DNA of 64,000 nt from NCBI RefSeq assembly GCF_029323795.1, contig NZ_CP119758.1:4898001-4962000 (forward strand), in the 5' to 3' direction. The notes under the pieces are model-generated. The model saw nothing but the letters and a program-made list of their open reading frames with translations, made no database searches and was not told the DNA's origin. Source of the DNA: Zobellia alginiliquefaciens. Its GTDB lineage: Bacteria > Bacteroidota > Bacteroidia > Flavobacteriales > Flavobacteriaceae. The translations under genes and the position numbers were made by a program. Shown here piece by piece: positions 1 to 9,129 of this stretch (positions within the stretch are counted from its first letter, which is position 1; each line of letters starts with the position of its first letter).

Positions 1-256
1 CCTGAAAGGAATGCACCTGTCCTTTTGCAATTTTTAAAACGCTCCCCTTTTTAATAGGATATTCTTTAAGGTCAACCCTATGAAAGCCACTACCCTCAGT
101 AACCATAAGTAAGGCGAAGAAAGTAATACGATGCGGTTTGTTAGGGTTATGATCTAAACCTTCTACTATTTTTGCAGATAGGTCCGATATGCTTAGCACT
201 TCAAACTCCTTGGTGTTTTCTTGCCCTTCAAACGCTATATTAGGAATGTTCTCCAA
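1..256 (-). CDS. AraC-family transcriptional regulator, partial (N-terminal cupin part)
   Basis: Reading leftwards, an open frame runs off the window edge and encodes an AraC-type sugar-sensing N-terminal domain. The translated stretch has the pattern common in Bacteroidota AraC proteins: HRITFFALLMVTEG, then VDLKEYPIKKG, then IAKGQVHSF. The helix-turn-helix part would lie beyond position 1. An in-frame stop lies at 278-280 and there is no ATG near the beginning, so the start is probably the TTG at 254-256, but this is uncertain. It follows the M14-type hydrolase gene on the same strand. The family assignment is fairly safe; the target genes are unknown. Confidence 0.72.
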   Translation of the reverse strand, partial: MENIPNIAFEGQENTKEFEVLSISDLSAKIVEGLDHNPNKPHRITFFALLMVTEGSGFHRVDLKEYPIKKGSVLKIAKGQVHSFQ

Positions 257-323
257 TGAAGTTTTCTTTTCTGATTTTTAAATAGGCTCTTAAAGTTAAC
301 CAATAATAAAATATACTGGTTTG

Positions 324-1382
324 TTAGCGATGCTCACTTATACACATTACCGTATCTCCTTTATTTATTGGAGGTGTAGCTAGTTTATATAGAATAACAC
401 CGGAACTGGTTGCCTTGTACTCGGTAATGGTCTTCCCAAATTCATCAGTGGTACGGCCAACAATATCTCCTTTTTTTACGGAATCGCCCGCTTTTAGAGG
501 ACTATAAAAGATGCCCTTTTCATTTGACCTGATGTAGGTTTGGTAATTCAATTTAATTAAATCTGGTTTGGGAGTAGTTTTTGGCCCGTCGTACATGTTC
601 ATTTGAGCGAGCATATTATAAACTCCGGTCTTAATCAATTGAACCGATTCTTCTTGAACATTCCCTAGTTTACCAGCTTCAATACTCAACGCGGTTTTAC
701 CGTCTTGTACGGCTTGCTTAAACACATATTTGGCAGGATCTTCATCTTTTAATGTATAGGGATAAGAAACCACGTATTCAAAACCACTATTTTCAGAAAG
801 TTTTTTTGCTTTTCTGGTTTGTTCCGGTTTCTGTTCATTATTGTAATAACAAATAAATGGAATTAGGTCTTCACATGCATCTCCACCATGGATATCCAAA
901 AAAATATCACTTACAGGAATAATTTTCTCCGTAATACTATATGCCATTCTTTGAGTTATAGAACCCGAAGCATCTCCTGGAAAAGCTCCGTTTAAATTTG
1001 TTTTATCCTGCGGATTCATAAAGGGCGTTCGCGTATAGAAAGAAGCCCTATTGGCTATGGGAATAAAAATAAGTGTGCCAGCCAGTTTATCCACATCAAT
1101 TTCTTGCATTAACTCTTGTGTGGCTATAATGGGTGGATACTCAAACCCATGAACGCCTGCAACTATGGTAAAAACGGAACCATCTGTTTTTCCTTTTACA
1201 ATTGAAACGGGCAAGTACCCTTCGTTGCCCAAATCATCAGTGACATCTATGCGAACGTTTGTGGTCGTTGCCCTCGCTTTGTTATTAAAAGCTTGTTTAA
1301 AACCATCTTGTGCCAAAGAAACAGCCATTGACAAAAACAGTAATCCGGTAAGTATTCTTTTAAAAGTCTTCTGTTGTACCAT
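324..1382 (-). CDS. Exported M14-type zinc hydrolase (succinylglutamate desuccinylase / aspartoacylase family)
   Basis: A 352-residue protein with an N-terminal signal peptide (about residues 1-24), so it acts in the periplasm or outside. The zinc site of the AstE/AspA branch of family M14 is visible: H78 and E81 in GVHGFE, H165 in DIHGG, and a probable catalytic glutamate E235 in SIEAG. The usual D-x-N-R-x-F-P-G motif reads NLNGAFPG (130-136), so the substrate-binding arginine is missing. That argues against a true desuccinylase and for an unknown amide substrate. Residues about 280-350 form the beta-rich C-terminal domain typical of these proteins. The cut-off AraC gene lies downstream and a structured 97-bp repeat lies upstream. 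Confidence 0.8.
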   Translation of the reverse strand: MVQQKTFKRILTGLLFLSMAVSLAQDGFKQAFNNKARATTTNVRIDVTDDLGNEGYLPVSIVKGKTDGSVFTIVAGVHGFEYPPIIATQELMQEIDVDKLAGTLIFIPIANRASFYTRTPFMNPQDKTNLNGAFPGDASGSITQRMAYSITEKIIPVSDIFLDIHGGDACEDLIPFICYYNNEQKPEQTRKAKKLSENSGFEYVVSYPYTLKDEDPAKYVFKQAVQDGKTALSIEAGKLGNVQEESVQLIKTGVYNMLAQMNMYDGPKTTPKPDLIKLNYQTYIRSNEKGIFYSPLKAGDSVKKGDIVGRTTDEFGKTITEYKATSSGVILYKLATPPINKGDTVMCISEHR

Positions 1383-1489
1383 ACGCTCATTTTTTCACGA
1401 TTATCCTACCTCGTGATTTGGGGAATTAAGAAGCTTTAAATATAGGGGTTTGGTTGGAAATATTACCAAAGCACCATACCAACTTTTAC

Positions 1490-1586
1490 GTAAACTACCT
1501 TGGGGCAAGCCCACGAGCCATTAAAAGGAATACACCATAATTTCGAGGCATTCCTCGGAGCATTTAATCTCGATTATCGAGTAAAA
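1490..1586. repeat. 97-bp interspersed structured repeat, copy 1
   Basis: This intergenic block matches the block at 48005-48101 over exactly 97 bases, with 9 mismatches by my count. It begins GTAAACTACC and ends GAGTAAAA. It can fold into several short hairpins: CTCGATTATCGAG near the end, CGAGGCATTCCTCG in the middle, and a GGGC/GCCC pair near the beginning. Several mismatches fall in loops. It has no open reading frame and resembles a REP- or MITE-like non-coding element rather than a protein-binding site. Confidence 0.8.
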
Positions 1587-1660
1587 CGAAAATTAATTCG
1601 ATAACAAAAAACAGCCAATAGGAAGGTTAAAAATAATTAGAACACAAGCCTAAACCGAAT

Positions 1661-2434
1661 CTAGTAACCGTTTCTCAAATTTTCGGCATAACTGTTTGGC
1701 AGTATACTATCCTCAACAGCTTTAGCTGCTTTTTCTATATCGTACGTAAACTTGATAAAATTCACAGAAATACTATCCTTATCTAAAATAGAAGAATTAT
1801 CATTTATTTCAATAATAACGTAGCTGCCGCGATTATCATTATCTTTTGGTTTACCTATAGAACCCAAATTTATGGCATGCCTAAAATGGGTTTCATTTTC
1901 TTCACCTGTATTAAAAATTCTATGGTATGGCTGATGGGTATGCCCAAAACACATAATATCCGCATTTGCTTGATTCATAATACGAATCATACTTTTCTCC
2001 GCCCTATCCTCAAAAAGATATTCATTAATTTTTCTGGGACTACCATGTACCAGCAACAGATTCAACTTATCTTCATTCAGTTGAAATTCTGATTTTATAT
2101 GAGCCGGAAGCGTTCTTAAATACGCCCTATTTTTGTCGGTTACCAATTCGTTCGTTAGCGCTATGGAAATATCTCCATTAGCCCTTTCCTCTTCTGTTTT
2201 ATAGGCGCACAAACAATCATCACTAGTTCTTCCTATACCAAAATCATAATTACCGGCAATAGTTGGTATATTTCTTTTGCGTATTTCTTCTATCACTTCA
2301 TTTGGCCAAATGTTATAGCCCACCAAATCACCCAGGCAATACATAGCATCAACCTCCCTCTTTTCAACATCCGCGAAAAAGGACTCTAGAGCTGGTAAAT
2401 TAGAGTGAATATCACTAAACAGGGCAATTTTCAT
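1661..2434 (-). CDS. Cytoplasmic calcineurin-like metallophosphoesterase
   Basis: A 257-residue metallophosphoesterase. The dinuclear-metal ligands are in the canonical order: D8 and H10 (SDIHSN), D36 (LGDLVGY), N62 (AGNYD), H130 (LVHGSP), H165 and H167 (GHTHQP). There is no signal peptide, so it should act in the cytoplasm, hydrolysing a phosphomonoester or phosphodiester. The closest general resemblance is to the YfcE/serine-threonine-phosphatase-like group. The physiological substrate cannot be read from the sequence. It lies 47 bp downstream of the FAS1 lipoprotein gene on the same strand and could share a transcript, with no obvious functional link. Confidence 0.85.
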   Translation of the reverse strand: MKIALFSDIHSNLPALESFFADVEKREVDAMYCLGDLVGYNIWPNEVIEEIRKRNIPTIAGNYDFGIGRTSDDCLCAYKTEEERANGDISIALTNELVTDKNRAYLRTLPAHIKSEFQLNEDKLNLLLVHGSPRKINEYLFEDRAEKSMIRIMNQANADIMCFGHTHQPYHRIFNTGEENETHFRHAINLGSIGKPKDNDNRGSYVIIEINDNSSILDKDSISVNFIKFTYDIEKAAKAVEDSILPNSYAENLRNGY

Positions 2435-2481
2435 AGGGTACTTTTAAAAGTTAATAGCAACACAAATGGGAATACACAATA

Positions 2482-3630
2482 CTAGTTAAGAATCAAAAGT
2501 GCTTTTTGTGGAATAAGAATTTTATCTATGGTATGAATAACTCCATTTGATGCCTCAATATCAAACTCCACAAAATTGGCCTTAAACTCAGAAGCATCCT
2601 GTAGCGCAAGTCCGCCAGAACCTTCAACTACATCTACTGCATCATCTTCAATCAAAGTGGGAAGCGAGCCTACTTTTAACTCGCTACGCGGAATAACCTG
2701 TGCCACGGCATGGCCTAAAATTATCTCTCTTAACGCCTGCTGTTCCAATATGTTAGAAAAATCCGAAAACGAATTATAATCGTCACCAAGTGTATTGAAC
2801 AATTCCTCAATGGCTTCGTTCGTTGGAGCAAAAACAGTTAAGTCACCATCATTGAATCTACTTTCCAAATCTGCTTCTTCAATGGCCTCAGCGAACATAG
2901 AAAGGTCTTCGTTCCCATTTATCAACTCCATTAGTGAAGATGGGGATTCTGGAAATAAATCGGCAAGAACGGCCTCTGGAATCAAAACTTTATCAATGAT
3001 ATGGATAACTCCATTGGCAACTTGAATATCCGCTTCGGTAATCTTTGCGTCGATCTCTGTGGTATCAATAATATAAACATCACCATCTACCATAATTTTT
3101 ATCTCTTCAGATTGCAACGTTTCCAAAATGGTTCCGTTAGACAGTTCAGTTGAGAAATTGGCTCCACCAATAACAGCATGGTATTTTAATACTTGGGCAA
3201 GAATCTCTTTCTCTAGTTCCTCATCAAAATCCAGAACAGCCGCGTACTCTTTTAAAGATTCTAAAAAATTGGCAAAAGCCTCATTACTTGGCACAAAAAA
3301 TGTAACCGTTCCACTTTCGTTGGAAAGAGCATCCGTAAGGGTATTGTCAATAGCATTCAAGGCATCTGAAGACATGGACAAACTCTCTTCAGAATCAATA
3401 AACTCTACGGCATTCAATAAGGATTCTTCCTCTGAGGTTTCCTCCTCCTCTTCTTCTGCAGTCTCTTCTTCGGTAATTTCTTCTTCCTCTTCCGTTTGTT
3501 CTTGGGCCACCTCTTCTTGATCCACATCATCAATAGGGTCACTGTCATTTGAACACCCTATGGCCATTGCCAAAACCAAAATTAAAGAGGTTAGATTTTT
3601 TAGAAATTTTACAGTAATCATCATTTTCAT
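2482..3630 (-). CDS. Lipoprotein with two fasciclin (FAS1) domains
   Basis: A 382-residue protein with a lipoprotein signal ending AMAIGC (Cys26), followed by a Ser/Asp-rich start of the mature protein that suits surface export in Bacteroidota. A very acidic linker of Glu and Thr spans about residues 37-70. Two FAS1 domains follow (about 72-220 and 228-380). Each carries the hallmarks TVFFVPSNEAF or TVFAPTNEAI near its start and NGVIHIIDKVL or NGVIHTIDKIL near its end. FAS1 domains mediate adhesion and matrix binding, so a cell-surface adhesion or biofilm role is likely. The start is one of several closely spaced Met codons. Confidence 0.9.
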   Translation of the reverse strand: MKMMITVKFLKNLTSLILVLAMAIGCSNDSDPIDDVDQEEVAQEQTEEEEEITEEETAEEEEEETSEEESLLNAVEFIDSEESLSMSSDALNAIDNTLTDALSNESGTVTFFVPSNEAFANFLESLKEYAAVLDFDEELEKEILAQVLKYHAVIGGANFSTELSNGTILETLQSEEIKIMVDGDVYIIDTTEIDAKITEADIQVANGVIHIIDKVLIPEAVLADLFPESPSSLMELINGNEDLSMFAEAIEEADLESRFNDGDLTVFAPTNEAIEELFNTLGDDYNSFSDFSNILEQQALREIILGHAVAQVIPRSELKVGSLPTLIEDDAVDVVEGSGGLALQDASEFKANFVEFDIEASNGVIHTIDKILIPQKALLILN

Positions 3631-3741
3631 AGCGGTTATTTATCTGGGCTACAAAGTAGTTCTTTAATAAAAATACAAACCCTGCTTTTCTTTAATTCTA
3701 GGTTAGCTAAACTTTAAATTTATTAGGAAAAATACATTCTA

Positions 3742-5589
3742 TTAAGGTGTAACTTCGGCTATTTGAGGTATTTCCTCTTTATCAACATTTGTATCTGTCA
3801 TGGTTTTCAAAAACGAAATAATAGCTTTTTGCTCTTCTGGGGTCAGCTCCAGTTCATCAAAAGGCAAGGTCTGATGCTCTAGTTCAAAGCCCATGCCTCC
3901 GCCACCTCCTTTGTTGTAAAAATTCATAACTTCTTCCAACGTATTGTAAACTCCGTTGTGCATATAAGGTCCAGTGAATTCGGAATTTCTAACTGTAGGT
4001 GTTTTGAACATACCCAAATGTTCCGCCTTATTATAGCGCCAATAAAAACCTAGGTCATCATCTAACATCTTGTTTTCAGCAGTTTCCGGAACTCCAATAA
4101 CCTCTTTTTCAGTCTCTGCATAGAAAGGTGGCACCGTTCCGTTCGTCAATGGCATAAAGTGACAGGTTGCACAAAGCGCTTTACCCATAAACAGGTTCAT
4201 ACCCAATTTTTCCTCTTTTGTAAACGTATCTTCCTCTGCCCTCATATTCCTGTCGAATTTGGAATCAAACCCATTTAAAGTGGAGATATAAGAAGATATG
4301 GCTTTAATAATATCTGTATTTCTATTGGAGATTCTACCAAAAGCATCTTTGAACAAAACGTGGTAGGTAGTATCCTTTAAAATATCGGTAGAAAATTCAT
4401 GAACGCCCGTATTGAATTCTTGTTCGTTGTTGAATACCATAGAAATTTGATCAAGAATATTCTCTGCACGACCGTCCCAAAAAAAGCTTTTTTGAAAAGC
4501 GGAATTAATCAGAGTTGGCGTATTTCGTTGCAACGGACTCCCATTATTTCCGTTGTTTACGGCAATACCGTCAGTATATGCTTTTTCGGGTATGTGACAC
4601 GTAACACATGCCATGCTTTTTGTTTGCGACAAGTTAGGGTCAAAGAATAATTTTTCGCCAAGTGCAATCTGTTTTTCTGATGGATTTCTATTAATTGGAG
4701 GGGTAAAGTATTCCAGGTTAAAAGCATCTTTTTCAAAGAAAGTAGGCGCATCAAAATTGAAAGGTTTGTTATTTACCCCCTCCCAAAGACCACTTTCTTT
4801 TCTTATACTCACCCAATTACGCGTAATAGGATTCATATAATCCCGTATAAAGGTGTAGCGGTCAAAAGTGTTGAAATCTGTGTTTTTTTGAAGAAAATCT
4901 ACGGCTTTTTCTATGTTTTGATGAAAATTAGTATCTAAATCACTGTTTTTATCTTGTATTAAATCACGCAATGTATGGTCATAAACCTCTTCCAACCCTC
5001 GCAACGAGACCACACTTTCTGAAAGTCCCAAACCGCTTACCGGTGTGTCAAAACCTGAAATACCTAAACTAATGATTCGTAAAAGTTGTTGATGAGTGGC
5101 TATAAAAAAACGCTCGGCACTTAAATCCCGTTCGGTAACATTTTTCAATAAATTGACCATCAAACCTTTGGTCAAAACCGTTTCTTTTTTAAAAACGGCA
5201 GGTGACTCACCGCCTTCATAAATAGACTCTTCTATTTTCTGTAATCCAATAGGGTTCAATATACGTTCTGTATCTTCTGCAAAAACGGGTAAAGCGGGCC
5301 CATTGGCACGGTGCCCAACTTCTGGGTTTAGATATGATGCATAGGGTTCTGCTTTTTTAAAGGCAACGCGGAGCTCTTTGAAGATTTTTTTAGCCTCGTC
5401 GCTTTCTGCATCCATTTTACTCAAGGTATCGATCAAATCTACCGCCTTGGTCATATTTTTTATATAGAACTCTTGTGCATAGCTCCAGTCGGTAGTTTCG
5501 ACATGGTCAACTTTTGCTAGTTCTTCATTTTTATTTTTACAGGAAAGAATACAAAATATCGATAAAAAAAAGAGGAGAAATTTATTCAT
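3742..5589 (-). CDS. Di-haem cytochrome c peroxidase (CCP/MauG family) lipoprotein
   Basis: The protein has a lipoprotein signal (FCILSC, Cys17), an alpha-helical N-terminal part of about 290 residues that I do not recognise, and a C-terminal CCP/MauG module. Two haem c sites are visible: C328-C331-H332 and C473-C476-H477. The motif FWDGRA (about 370-375) lies between them, as is usual in this family. I chose the start at 5589 because it places the signal peptide at the N terminus; a longer frame adds 24 residues with no such logic. It should work in the periplasm as a peroxidase or as a MauG-like oxidase of a protein or small molecule. It lies 86 bp after the PhoX-like gene and is probably co-transcribed with it. 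Confidence 0.88.
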   Translation of the reverse strand: MNKFLLFFLSIFCILSCKNKNEELAKVDHVETTDWSYAQEFYIKNMTKAVDLIDTLSKMDAESDEAKKIFKELRVAFKKAEPYASYLNPEVGHRANGPALPVFAEDTERILNPIGLQKIEESIYEGGESPAVFKKETVLTKGLMVNLLKNVTERDLSAERFFIATHQQLLRIISLGISGFDTPVSGLGLSESVVSLRGLEEVYDHTLRDLIQDKNSDLDTNFHQNIEKAVDFLQKNTDFNTFDRYTFIRDYMNPITRNWVSIRKESGLWEGVNNKPFNFDAPTFFEKDAFNLEYFTPPINRNPSEKQIALGEKLFFDPNLSQTKSMACVTCHIPEKAYTDGIAVNNGNNGSPLQRNTPTLINSAFQKSFFWDGRAENILDQISMVFNNEQEFNTGVHEFSTDILKDTTYHVLFKDAFGRISNRNTDIIKAISSYISTLNGFDSKFDRNMRAEEDTFTKEEKLGMNLFMGKALCATCHFMPLTNGTVPPFYAETEKEVIGVPETAENKMLDDDLGFYWRYNKAEHLGMFKTPTVRNSEFTGPYMHNGVYNTLEEVMNFYNKGGGGGMGFELEHQTLPFDELELTPEEQKAIISFLKTMTDTNVDKEEIPQIAEVTP

Positions 5590-5675
5590 AACAGAAGTAA
5601 GTTGAAACAAAATTTTAAAATAGGGAAAGACCCCCATCAATAGATAGAGGTCTTTCACCATAAAATAGTAAGGTC

Positions 5676-7214
5676 TTATCTAGGCAAACCTTTTAAGATA
5701 ATGATTTGACCACCTTGGTTATCTTCTCTAGCACCTGCTGCAATTGCGTCAGGATTTTCAGATTCCATATCGTGACCGTCTTTACTCTTGTAATCATCAT
5801 TCTGCCAGTAGTGTGGCTGAAGGTTCAATAAGAATGTGTCATCTTCACCAACTTTATCGGATATATCTACCAATGCACCAAACTCACCACTGAAACCAGT
5901 GCTTCCTGATGGATCAAGATCGTTTCTGATCAATAATTCCAGAACTGTTTTTGCATTGTTTCCGTTTAAATCCGTTTGATAAATAGCAGCCGAGTGGTTT
6001 CTATCGAAAGAGTTAGGATCTTCTTGAAGGTATACAAAGTTCTCTGTAACCGTAATGTTATCAGGACTCTGAAGCTCAGGAAGGTTACCGTCCATGTTAT
6101 TAGTATCTGTATTACCACTAATAATCTGAGTGATTTTTCCAGTCAATGGAGAATCTTCATCCAGCTCCAATTTGTAAGCTGTACCCCAATCGTTATAAGT
6201 ACCTCTTCCCGGACCTCTACCTGTTACGGCAACGAAAATATTTCTTGCATTGTCAACAGAACCTTTTTGGTAATCAACATCTTCAACACGCATAAAAGCA
6301 GAAGCACCTGCAGCTACACAAGCATCTTCCATTTCATTTTTGGTCATAGCCGCACCGTTTTCGATTTCAACGAATTCGAAAGCATAAGTTTCTTGAAAAG
6401 CCAACTGACCTTCGTTATAGATAACACCTTCTTCAACGGCCATTGGCGCGATCGGGTTACCGTCTGCATCTGTAGAACCAGAAGCAACTTCTTTTAATTT
6501 AAGAACGTAGATTTTACCATTGGTTAAATCGGCATCCCCATTTTCAGAATAATAAAGAGTAATCTGACCTTCAGAACCGCTAGAGTCATCATCACCTCCA
6601 ATAATTACTGTTTTACCTTTATACGTATCTCTTGGTAATGGAACAGCGTTTTCCCATGAGAACTCACCTAAAGCATCTAAACCAAAATCTGCAGTTGGCG
6701 TAGGTACGGCAACATGAGGATCTATACCTTTAACATCATAGTGAAAGCTTTCTGAAGCAGAAAGAAAAATATCTTTTGCACCACCGTGAATGTCAGCTTC
6801 CCACATAGTACCAGAACACTGACGAGCGAAATCTGCAACCCCTGAGTTCAATAACCACTCACCGCCTGTTGGGTTTAAGTTTTCATCTAAATGAATACGG
6901 CTAACCGCATAATCATCTTCAGCATTTACAATATACATGTAACCGTTACCTTCTTTTAAGAAACCGGCTCCATCTTGAGCACCTACCAATTGAAAACCGT
7001 CCTCTAAAATATCAGTAGAACTGATTAAAGAATAAGGTTTTACAAAGTTAAAGTTTGAATTCATTACTACTAAAGGCTCAAGATTCGATTTGTTCTCGAA
7101 CATTGTTCCTTCATCTTCTTTTGGACCACCATGCCCAACATGTTCTTCTAATTTTTCACAGGAAGTAGTAGCTACCAAACCTGCTAGTAATAACAATTTA
7201 GATACTGTTTTCAT
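5676..7214 (-). CDS. PhoX-like (DUF839) lipoprotein
   Basis: A 512-residue lipoprotein (signal ending ATTSC) whose C-terminal half resembles the beta-propeller of PhoX alkaline phosphatases. It has FMRVEDVDY, FVAVTGRG, WGTAYKLELD and LQSPDNITVT, in that order. PhoX enzymes bind Ca and Fe and hydrolyse phosphomonoesters, but many DUF839 proteins are not proven phosphatases, and this one is paired with a di-haem peroxidase rather than with phosphate-uptake genes. A phosphatase role is therefore only a possibility. The genomic pairing suggests a joint periplasmic redox or surface function. A good -7 promoter box lies about 36 bp upstream of the start. Confidence 0.75.
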   Translation of the reverse strand: MKTVSKLLLLAGLVATTSCEKLEEHVGHGGPKEDEGTMFENKSNLEPLVVMNSNFNFVKPYSLISSTDILEDGFQLVGAQDGAGFLKEGNGYMYIVNAEDDYAVSRIHLDENLNPTGGEWLLNSGVADFARQCSGTMWEADIHGGAKDIFLSASESFHYDVKGIDPHVAVPTPTADFGLDALGEFSWENAVPLPRDTYKGKTVIIGGDDDSSGSEGQITLYYSENGDADLTNGKIYVLKLKEVASGSTDADGNPIAPMAVEEGVIYNEGQLAFQETYAFEFVEIENGAAMTKNEMEDACVAAGASAFMRVEDVDYQKGSVDNARNIFVAVTGRGPGRGTYNDWGTAYKLELDEDSPLTGKITQIISGNTDTNNMDGNLPELQSPDNITVTENFVYLQEDPNSFDRNHSAAIYQTDLNGNNAKTVLELLIRNDLDPSGSTGFSGEFGALVDISDKVGEDDTFLLNLQPHYWQNDDYKSKDGHDMESENPDAIAAGAREDNQGGQIIILKGLPR

Positions 7215-7249
7215 TTTGTTCTTTGGTTATTAGTTATACTAATTTTCAC

Positions 7250-7257
7250 CAAAAGTA
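7250..7257 (-). promoter_or_regulatory. Putative Bacteroidota -7 promoter box for the PhoX-like/peroxidase operon
   Basis: Read on the minus strand, the box is TACTTTTG, an exact match to the Bacteroidota consensus TAnnTTTG. Transcription would begin around 7243 and leave a leader of about 30 bases. A convincing -33 TTG at the usual spacing was not found, so this is a tentative call. Confidence 0.35.
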
Positions 7258-7421
7258 TCTTACTGTTATACCAAAAACGTTAACTCATTATAGCCATACT
7301 ATAAACAAGATGATAACTTTGTGTTAAATTGTTAACCCAATGTTACCATTCATATTCGTTCTAAATAAGATTGATTTTTGGCATATAAAATCAGGTTTAG
7401 AATAGAATCTATCTAAATAAC

Positions 7422-7450
7422 AAAAAAAGGACGGTCATAGAAACCGCCCT
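7422..7450 (-). terminator. Rho-independent terminator of the Gfo/Idh/MocA gene
   Basis: On the minus strand a GGGCGGT / ACCGTCC stem (one G-T pair) with a 7-base loop is followed by seven T residues. It lies 26 bp after the stop codon of the upstream oxidoreductase gene. Confidence 0.75.
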
Positions 7451-7476
7451 TTTGTACATACTGTCTTTTTGTTTTT

Positions 7477-8616
7477 TTACGCCCTTACGATACCCATATC
7501 TCCTAAGTCTAACGAAATGGTTTTTCCTCCCTCTTTAATGGATTTGTATATAGCTTCTACAATTATCATATCTCGCTTGCCCATCTCACCCGGTGCATAA
7601 TTGGTGGTACCCATCATTATATGTTTGGCAAAATCATCCATCTGCAACTTTTGTTGTCTTTGATGCGGGAATTTTATTTCCTTTCCTTCGGATGTGCGTC
7701 CGCTTAATGGTCCGTAACTGTGACATGGGTTCAGTTCTGCCCATCCTTTTTCAAAAGAAACAAAAAGGCGATTCGCGTTTGCATTATGAGAGGTAAACAA
7801 ATTTCCTACTACCCCATCAGGAAAACCCATCTGCGCGGTTATGGTTTCATCTGTATCCTTAAAATACTCCGGTTTAGAGCTGAACTCTTGTGCAGCCACG
7901 GATATCGGATTTTGACCTGTACCATATATATTACTTTGTATGGAATACACGCCCATATTCATTAATGCGCCACCTCCAGACAGGACATGATTTAAACGCC
8001 ACTGATCTGGATTTCCCCGAGAAATATAGCCTGCATCCGAAGATACGTAACGTACATCACCAAAAGGCTTCTCTTTTACCATACGTTTAATCTCATTGGT
8101 ATAAGGGTCCGATTGCATCCGATATCCTACACCCAATTTTACTCCGGCATCATTACAAGCATTCATAATAGCATCACATTCCTTTACACTGACTGCCATT
8201 GGCTTTTCACAGATGACATGTTTACCCGCCTTTGCTGCACGGATGCTAAACTCGGCATGCATACTGTTGGGAAGCACTACGTAAACAATATCAATATCTT
8301 CATTATTGGCTATCGTATCAAAATTCTCATAATTGTAAACATTCTTTTTGGGAATGTTGTACTTATCCATCCATAGTTTTTCTTTTGCCGGGGTTCCGGT
8401 AACAATACCCGCCAAATAACAATGTTCCGTATCTTGTAGAGCAGGTGCTAATTGCCCCGTGCTGTAGCCTCCTAGCCCTACTAAAGCTATGCCTAGTTTC
8501 TTTTTTTCCGTTCCTGCTGAAAATCCATAGCCCAACCCAACGCTACCTAAAAGTGCTGTACCGGCCAGGCCCTGCGATAGTTTGGTATTAAAGCTTCTTC
8601 TTGATATATTTTTCAT
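7477..8616 (-). CDS. Tat-exported Gfo/Idh/MocA-family NAD(P)-dependent oxidoreductase
   Basis: A 379-residue sugar oxidoreductase. The N terminus has a twin-arginine signal (SRRSF at residues 5-9, then a hydrophobic stretch), so the folded, cofactor-loaded enzyme would be exported, as in Zymomonas glucose-fructose oxidoreductase. A Rossmann fold begins at about residue 40 (VGLGGYSTG), and the family motif EKP lies near residue 138. The C-terminal half is the substrate-binding sheet. The substrate is unknown, probably a sugar or cyclitol. It is a single gene with its own terminator, divergent from the next small gene. Confidence 0.85.
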   Translation of the reverse strand: MKNISRRSFNTKLSQGLAGTALLGSVGLGYGFSAGTEKKKLGIALVGLGGYSTGQLAPALQDTEHCYLAGIVTGTPAKEKLWMDKYNIPKKNVYNYENFDTIANNEDIDIVYVVLPNSMHAEFSIRAAKAGKHVICEKPMAVSVKECDAIMNACNDAGVKLGVGYRMQSDPYTNEIKRMVKEKPFGDVRYVSSDAGYISRGNPDQWRLNHVLSGGGALMNMGVYSIQSNIYGTGQNPISVAAQEFSSKPEYFKDTDETITAQMGFPDGVVGNLFTSHNANANRLFVSFEKGWAELNPCHSYGPLSGRTSEGKEIKFPHQRQQKLQMDDFAKHIMMGTTNYAPGEMGKRDMIIVEAIYKSIKEGGKTISLDLGDMGIVRA

Positions 8617-8775
8617 TTGGTGTACCTTTTTTAATTTTCCCTTCTAAATTACATATAAATAAATTTTCCTTTAGCACGTAAAAAAATTGTTTTAATACCA
8701 TAAATTTTAATAGTGTATTTTCCTACAAGTTGTAACATTTTTGAATAAATTGCTACCAATAAATAAAAACTATTC

Positions 8776-9060
8776 ATGGCGGGAGAAGGTTTTATGGCAC
8801 ATGCGATTACTAGTTTAAGAACGAACAGGGCGCTTCTGAAAAAACGAAATTTCAAAGACTTAAAAGATCTTTGTAAAGAAAATACAGGTAAAACCGAACT
8901 CGAATTTAAAAAATTGAGTCCCAGGGAATGGGCCATTCTTAAAAGCCAAATTAGAAGCCAGCATAAAAACAACCTACGCTTTGAAACGATGATTTACATA
9001 CTCTCTGTAGTTATCTCTCTTCTTATTCTTTATTGCCTCTACTGGCTAATAGCAAACTAA
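8776..9060 (+). CDS. Small conserved flavobacterial protein with one C-terminal membrane helix
   Basis: A 94-residue protein: a short N-terminal part with AHAITSLRTNRALLKKR, a basic, charged middle, and a hydrophobic helix at about residues 70-91. It resembles a common uncharacterised flavobacterial family that begins with a similar ITSL-NN-R-like segment and is sometimes mislabelled as a riboflavin synthase subunit; I see no such activity in it. A purine-rich GGAGAAGG just before the second Met (8794) makes that codon an alternative start. The function is unknown. Confidence 0.6.
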   Translation: MAGEGFMAHAITSLRTNRALLKKRNFKDLKDLCKENTGKTELEFKKLSPREWAILKSQIRSQHKNNLRFETMIYILSVVISLLILYCLYWLIAN

Positions 9061-9129
9061 GCCCTTGTTATTATTTTTTGTCATTCCTTTTGAAAAGCTA
9101 TCTTTATAAACACCTAAACCAAGCAATAG

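Noticed and set aside
3128-3520. A Ser-rich 130-codon frame on the plus strand
   Set aside because: It is the complement of the FAS1 protein's acidic linker and first domain; its Ser-rich composition simply mirrors Glu codons on the real strand.
5976-6497. A 173-codon open frame on the plus strand
   Set aside because: It lies entirely inside the PhoX-like gene on the other strand. That gene has a signal peptide and family motifs, while this frame shows no recognisable domain and looks like an antisense shadow.
8649-8972. A 107-codon hydrophobic frame on the minus strand
   Set aside because: It overlaps the small plus-strand gene at 8776-9060, which has a better protein-like charge pattern and resembles a known flavobacterial small-protein family.
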